Of a stretch of 60,000 nt of DNA, positions 56,701-60,000 are shown one piece after another; position 1 is the stretch's first letter; every line of letters starts with the position of its first letter. The notes beneath the pieces were generated by a model that did no database searches, was not told the origin of the DNA, and was given only the letters and a program-made list of their open reading frames with translations. The position numbers and the translations under genes are program-made. The stretch spans positions 250,001 through 310,000 of the forward strand of contig JAQGDQ010000114.1 in the NCBI GenBank assembly GCA_030141605.1. The letters run 5' to 3'. Origin of the DNA: Tubiluchus corallicola (taxonomy: Eukaryota > Priapulida > Priapulimorpha > Priapulimorphida > Tubiluchidae).

Positions 56701-59655
56701 GCAGACAAGATGCAGATCAAGAATTTGGCGGATTGGGTCTTTGCGGAATTTATTTTTCGTTAATGTTAATCCGCGCTAAATAACAATGTACACATTGTGG
56801 CAAGAAAATGACAGACTGACACTCATCACAAGCTACCAGGTTGAATAACAATGAAATGAACATTCAGCAAAATTAGCTAAAAATGTAGATTATTATGCAG
56901 ATTTGAATTAAAAATAGCCATGTAACAATTATTTTTATTTTTTATTTAACCCGCAGCACAAGTTCACATTTTGGGAACTTTACTTATTGATGTGGCCTGG
57001 GAGACCCATATGTGGCAAAAGCCGCAAACCGTATGTGGGTTGGAAATCTTGTGGATCAGAACGGATCGTGGATTTGAATTAATTTAATAGAGCGGCTGCA
57101 GATCGCTGTTATAAAAAAATGTGAATATTTAGCGGACTGCAGATTTCAAGGTTGCAGACCAAATTTTTTGCACAGCGGGAAATTTGTCGATCTGCTCATC
57201 CCGATTCAAAGACACTGCACTCAACACTGGAAGCGCAGGTGCCCTCGGGTTCCCACTTAGGCTTTTGTTCCATGCGAAAATGTTTATTAATGCACATGGC
57301 CCATATTCAACTGTGCACATAAAACCTCAACCCTGCTTAGCCACATCCTAAAAATTGTAGTCCTGGCTCAAAAACTCATGGAGGTGGTGCAATCATGCAG
57401 AGTAATGAAAAAAGGAATCCCATGCACACCATTACCATTGATCGAGCGGGGTAGGTGACTGGACACTAATATACTTAAATTTCTTATCTAGGAAGGTGCC
57501 CTATGAGTTGTGTGATCCTAGCATTACATGTATGTGAGCTGGTGAAGCAAAAATCACAAGAATATAGATGATTAATAAAAAATTCCATTGTGGTATGTAC
57601 AGGGCCCGGCTCTACCACTAGTCATTTGCCTAGGGCGCCAAATTCTGGAAGTAATTCTTTAACTTTTAAGTTTAATATAAGTAAAATCATAGTGTATGTG
57701 TAATTCCTTAAGTGCGCAACACTAATTAATGAAACAAAGAAGGTGCATTATTTTCCTGTGAAAATGTATTATTAGTCAATGCCAGCAAGTGTCTCCCTGT
57801 AGCAAAACACTTTCTGTTTTTACTTTATGTGGTTTCCTAAGATTATGTCATTTCATGTAGACATTGATGACGCGTTACCCTGCTTGTGCTTACAGTTTTT
57901 ATATAAATGCTTATCGAATGACCCTTCCGTTAATAAAAACATTTTTACAAAATAGCATTTATGCAACTGTGGCAGATAAACCTATAAGAATCAGTCTTCA
58001 GGACAGGATACAGGAAACAAAAGGTAAAAAAAAACTGGTGAGTCATTTAGAGTAAAATGGGGTATAAATCATAAATCAAATTCAAGTAGCCATAAATTCA
58101 ATTAGCACAAGCTGTAGATAAGTAATTAACTTCACTTAATTAGTACACTATAATACGTGCATAAGCCCAACACACAGGTATCATTACACTTTATTATAAT
58201 ATTGTACAAAAAAATTCAATATTGGGAGCATGGTGTGTTCACAAGGATATTGTTAATTACTTTTGCTTAGGGCGTCATACTACCTATAGCCATCCCTGTG
58301 CTGTGAAGCTAAATCTTAATAAGTCTACCTATAAAAGAATGAAGCAATTCTGCACAACATTTTTGAAAAGCCAAGGTTAACTAAGTCTATATGGTATAAC
58401 ACACCATTAAACAGGAAAGGCCATGGCTCACCAGTAAATGCAAAGCATCAACATATCAGTTTCTGCAGTGTGTCGCAAATTGTCAGCACCAGCCGTACTT
58501 TTAACAAGCATACCTGACTTTCTGACTTTCTCGAAACGCAGCCTTTACTAATCTGTTGCGGTAGATGCGGTGTGCTTTTCCAATTCTCTAATTTCGCTAC
58601 CACCAGTTACCTTTGAAGGTATTTCCCTATTTCAGCATTTGTCTTCGTGTTCAGTGAATATTAATTTTGCATATAACTATGGTTTAATATCGTTTATATT
58701 ATGAATATAATTTTACTATTATTTTTTTACACTCACTGCTTCTTTTTCCAGCCGATTTGCAGAAGATTTAGAGCAGAATTTGCCTTCGCTAGAGTCTCTC
58801 ATATTATCAAATAACCTGGTTCAAGAATTGGGTGATATAGATCCATTGAGTTCCGTCAAATCACTTAGATCTCTCAGGTTTGTTGATCTGTTTGCTAATA
58901 GATACAATCATTAATGTGTTTTAAATTATATTGTTAACTTTATTTTTACAGTTAATACTTTATGAATAAAATACAGAGAAGTAAGGTAGCTGGTATGGCC
59001 AAACAAAATGCGTTGCAGTGTAAATCATAGAATTGGCAACTGTTCTTGTTTTTATAGCTAGGTGTGCTAATTTTAACAATAAGAGCATGTACAAGCAAAC
59101 AGGTTAAACATACCATAATGTGTTCTATGGAATGCAAAATATAGACTTAAAGTTGAATAAATGAATTTGGAATTTGTGTAGTAGTCTAATATATGTTTAA
59201 TCACAAATACACTGGGGAAAGTAAGCTTTCAACAGAAACGTTATAGTTATGGGTGTAACATACTATAGTAACTGTACAATTTATTGTAAAAATAAATCAT
59301 TGGGCATTTGAAATTTTTTGGATTTATCTATATCCTACATCTAGAGAAAATATCTGAAACGTTCCTAGTGACGATAAGTGGTGTCCAAACCTCATTGTTA
59401 CTGTTTTTGTTGTAAATGCAAGACCTAATAGTATTTTTAATTAAACCAGGTCTGGTAAGGAAATTGCTTAGGTATCATGTAATTTCTTGCATCAATAATT
59501 ACTAATGAATCTGTAGCATCCAATTAACAGCATGACATTTTTATCATTTCAGTTTATTTAGAAATCCCATAACTCTAAAGAAACATTATAGAATGTATGT
59601 TATCTACAAACTGCCACAGTTACGGTTGCTTGATTTCCAGAAGATAAAGTTGAAG
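50645..59655 (+). CDS. SNRPA1: U2 small nuclear ribonucleoprotein A' (leucine-rich repeat protein), 5' part
   Basis: Five exons (50645-50723, 53172-53212, 53614-53720, 58752-58877, 59553-59655) join in phase to the first 152 residues; the rest of the gene lies beyond the window. The protein binds U2B'' and stem-loop IV of U2 snRNA and belongs to the spliceosome core. The sequence follows animal U2A' throughout: MKLTPELILQAGQYINPVGD, ELDLRGYKIPQIENLGAT, DQFDTIDFSDNDIRKLDGFP, then LRR segments with LPSLESLILSNNLVQELGD, and the cap RNPITLKKHYRMYVIYKLPQ with LRLLDFQKIKLK. The missing part normally holds a short helical, lysine-rich C-terminus of about 100 residues. ATG at 50645 matches the family start. 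Confidence 0.97.
51878..51960 (+). mobile_element. Short LINE (CR1-type) fragment
   Basis: The plus strand reads DREDLIEVYKKWPEKK, matching the highly conserved R..DLIEVYKI block near the C-terminus of CR1-type reverse-transcriptase ORFs. The flanks have decayed beyond recognition. Confidence 0.5.
52423..52687 (+). repeat. Diverged direct repeat, copy 1
   Basis: About 265 bases starting AAACTAGACTATGTATTACC recur at 52729-52990 with many substitutions and small indels. Shared blocks include CCAATATTTCTCCC, ACAGTATTAGATGC, GCTAAATGTC, TAAGCTCTGCAGG and AATGATTGACGTTAT. Confidence 0.85.
52729..52990 (+). repeat. Diverged direct repeat, copy 2
   Basis: Second copy of the unit at 52423, separated by about 40 bases. 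Divergence indicates an old duplication or two adjacent insertions of one repeat family. Confidence 0.85.
53172..53212 (+). CDS. SNRPA1: SNRPA1 exon 2 (41 bases)
   Basis: Small exon, phase 1 in and phase 0 out, between TTTTTTACAG and GTAAGA. It encodes GYKIPQIENLGATM. Confidence 0.95.
53591..53613 (+). repeat. (TG)n microsatellite forming the intron 2 acceptor
   Basis: The sequence TTTGTGTGTG...TGTGTAG runs directly into exon 3, so the polypyrimidine tract of this 3' splice site is an alternating TG repeat. Confidence 0.9.
53614..53720 (+). CDS. SNRPA1: SNRPA1 exon 3
   Basis: 107 bases, phase 0 in and phase 2 out, donor TTG|GTACGT. It encodes DQFDTIDFSDNDIRKLDGFP and LLKRLKNLLVNNNRA, leucine-rich repeats 2-3. 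Confidence 0.95.
54070..55082. mobile_element. PIF/Harbinger-like DNA element, about 1 kb
   Basis: The left end GCCGCGTTTCCACTGCGTCT and the right end in reverse complement GCTGTGTTTCCACTACGCCT continue as CGCACAGA...GACTTTT in both. The flanks carry TAA (or CTAA) on both sides, compatible with the 3-base duplication of this superfamily. A second end-like block, GTTTCCACTGCGTCTGCATG in reverse complement, lies inside at about 54945-54975. The superfamily call is from end structure only. Confidence 0.6.
54264..54410 (+). pseudogene. Small acidic ORF inside the Harbinger-like element
   Basis: ATG to TAA, 48 residues, opening MADTPSDYIDFEFENSEQLS and continuing with an acidic MDEEDVPK segment. 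Its position just inside the left end suggests the 5' remnant of a transposon-encoded protein. I do not recognise the family and it is too short to be functional as a transposase. Confidence 0.3.
56633..57203. mobile_element. hAT-type non-autonomous element, 571 bases
   Basis: The element starts CAGTGATGAG and ends in the reverse complement of CGGGATGAGC, with sub-terminal GCGGA/TCCGC repeats. It is flanked by ATTCCAAG (56625-56632) and ATTCAAAG (57204-57211), an 8-base duplication with one change. No transposase frame is visible. Confidence 0.75.
57600..58298. mobile_element. hAT-like element with CAGGGCCGGCTCTA-type ends
   Basis: The left end CAGGGCCCGGCTCTACCACT with GCCTAGGGCGCC nearby faces a right end that reads CAGGGATGGCTATAGGTAGT in reverse complement, with GACGCCCTAAGCAA. 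These ends resemble a widespread class of animal hAT repeats. I could not find matching 8-base flanks, so the borders are less sure. Confidence 0.55.
58752..58877 (+). CDS. SNRPA1: SNRPA1 exon 4
   Basis: 126 bases, phase 2 in and phase 2 out, after TCTTTTTCCAG. It encodes CRFAEDLEQNLPSLESLILS and NNLVQELGDIDPLSSVKSLR, leucine-rich repeats 3-4. Confidence 0.95.
59553..59655 (+). CDS. SNRPA1: SNRPA1 exon 5 (last in window)
   Basis: 103 bases, phase 2 in and phase 0 out, between ATCATTTCAG and GTAAGA. It encodes LFRNPITLKKHYRMYVIYKL and the LRR cap LDFQKIKLK. The following 345 bases are intron with nothing recognisable. Confidence 0.95.
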
Positions 59656-60000
59656 GTAAGAAAGTAATTTTAAAATTTATTAGTTTTATGTTTATCAAGA
59701 ATGCAGTATTTGCTTTTGTACAGTTTAATTATGTCTAGAATAGTGAACTCACTTTTTAATCATGAGTTTAATTGTTCTGAAATTAGAAAATAGGCTTTGT
59801 TCATTCAAGTTGCAATTTTTTGGTTGGTTTAGGCATTATCTTTATTAGCAGAATTTGTTATAAATTCAGCATTGAGATAGACAACTAAGTTGTGTTAGGT
59901 GGTTTGATTGTCATGTTCCCAAAAAACCTCTTTAATAGCCTCTAGACAATATTCTGATTTTAATGGCTTTTGCTAACATATTGGCCTTGTTAACTTTCAA

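Larger units (their letters stand above)
53721..58751 (+). other. SNRPA1 intron 3 (5 kb, transposon-rich)
   Basis: The intron carries a Harbinger-like element (54070-55082), a hAT-type element (56633-57203) and a second hAT-like element (57600-58298). These account for nearly half its length. No exon is recognisable. Confidence 0.8.

Noticed and set aside
1-60000. CRISPR arrays, operons, prokaryotic promoters or ribosome binding sites
   Set aside because: The spliced genes show this is animal nuclear DNA; no regularly spaced direct-repeat array is present.

Overview
This is nuclear DNA from an animal, almost certainly an invertebrate bilaterian. Genes are split by GT-AG introns of up to 7 kb, the DNA is AT-rich, and introns and intergenic DNA are full of decayed transposons (hAT, Tigger-like, Harbinger-like, LINE, foldback elements). 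The SYD-1/SYDE gene has an N-terminal PDZ domain, which is the invertebrate SYD-1 layout; vertebrate SYDE proteins lack it. I cannot name the phylum.

Layout. (1) 1860-14216, plus strand: a SYD-1/SYDE-type synaptic RhoGAP gene (PDZ, C2, RhoGAP), six coding exons, with exon 1 possibly not the first. (2) 18827-24870, minus strand: a seven-exon phospholipid phosphatase (PLPP/LPP) gene, convergent with the first. (3) 30338-31450, minus: a single-exon C2H2 zinc-finger gene. (4) 32438-35151 and 37729-40818, minus: two tandem UBASH3/TULA/Sts-type genes (UBA, 2H phosphoesterase, SH3, histidine phosphatase), each a short first exon plus one 1.8 kb exon. (5) 50645-59655, plus: the first five coding exons of SNRPA1 (U2 snRNP A'), running off the right edge. 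A possible lone exon lies at 49611-49848 (minus).

The genes do not form a pathway; this is an ordinary animal neighbourhood with one local tandem duplication. The most interesting points are: the RhoGAP domain has Gln where the catalytic arginine finger should be; the two UBASH3 copies have each lost a different one of the two 2H-motif threonines while keeping an intact histidine-phosphatase core; SNRPA1 has a 3' splice site made of a (TG)n microsatellite; and several mobile elements can be delimited to the base by target-site duplications. I found no new multi-gene system. Exon joins were worked out by hand from splice signals, reading phase and family conservation.
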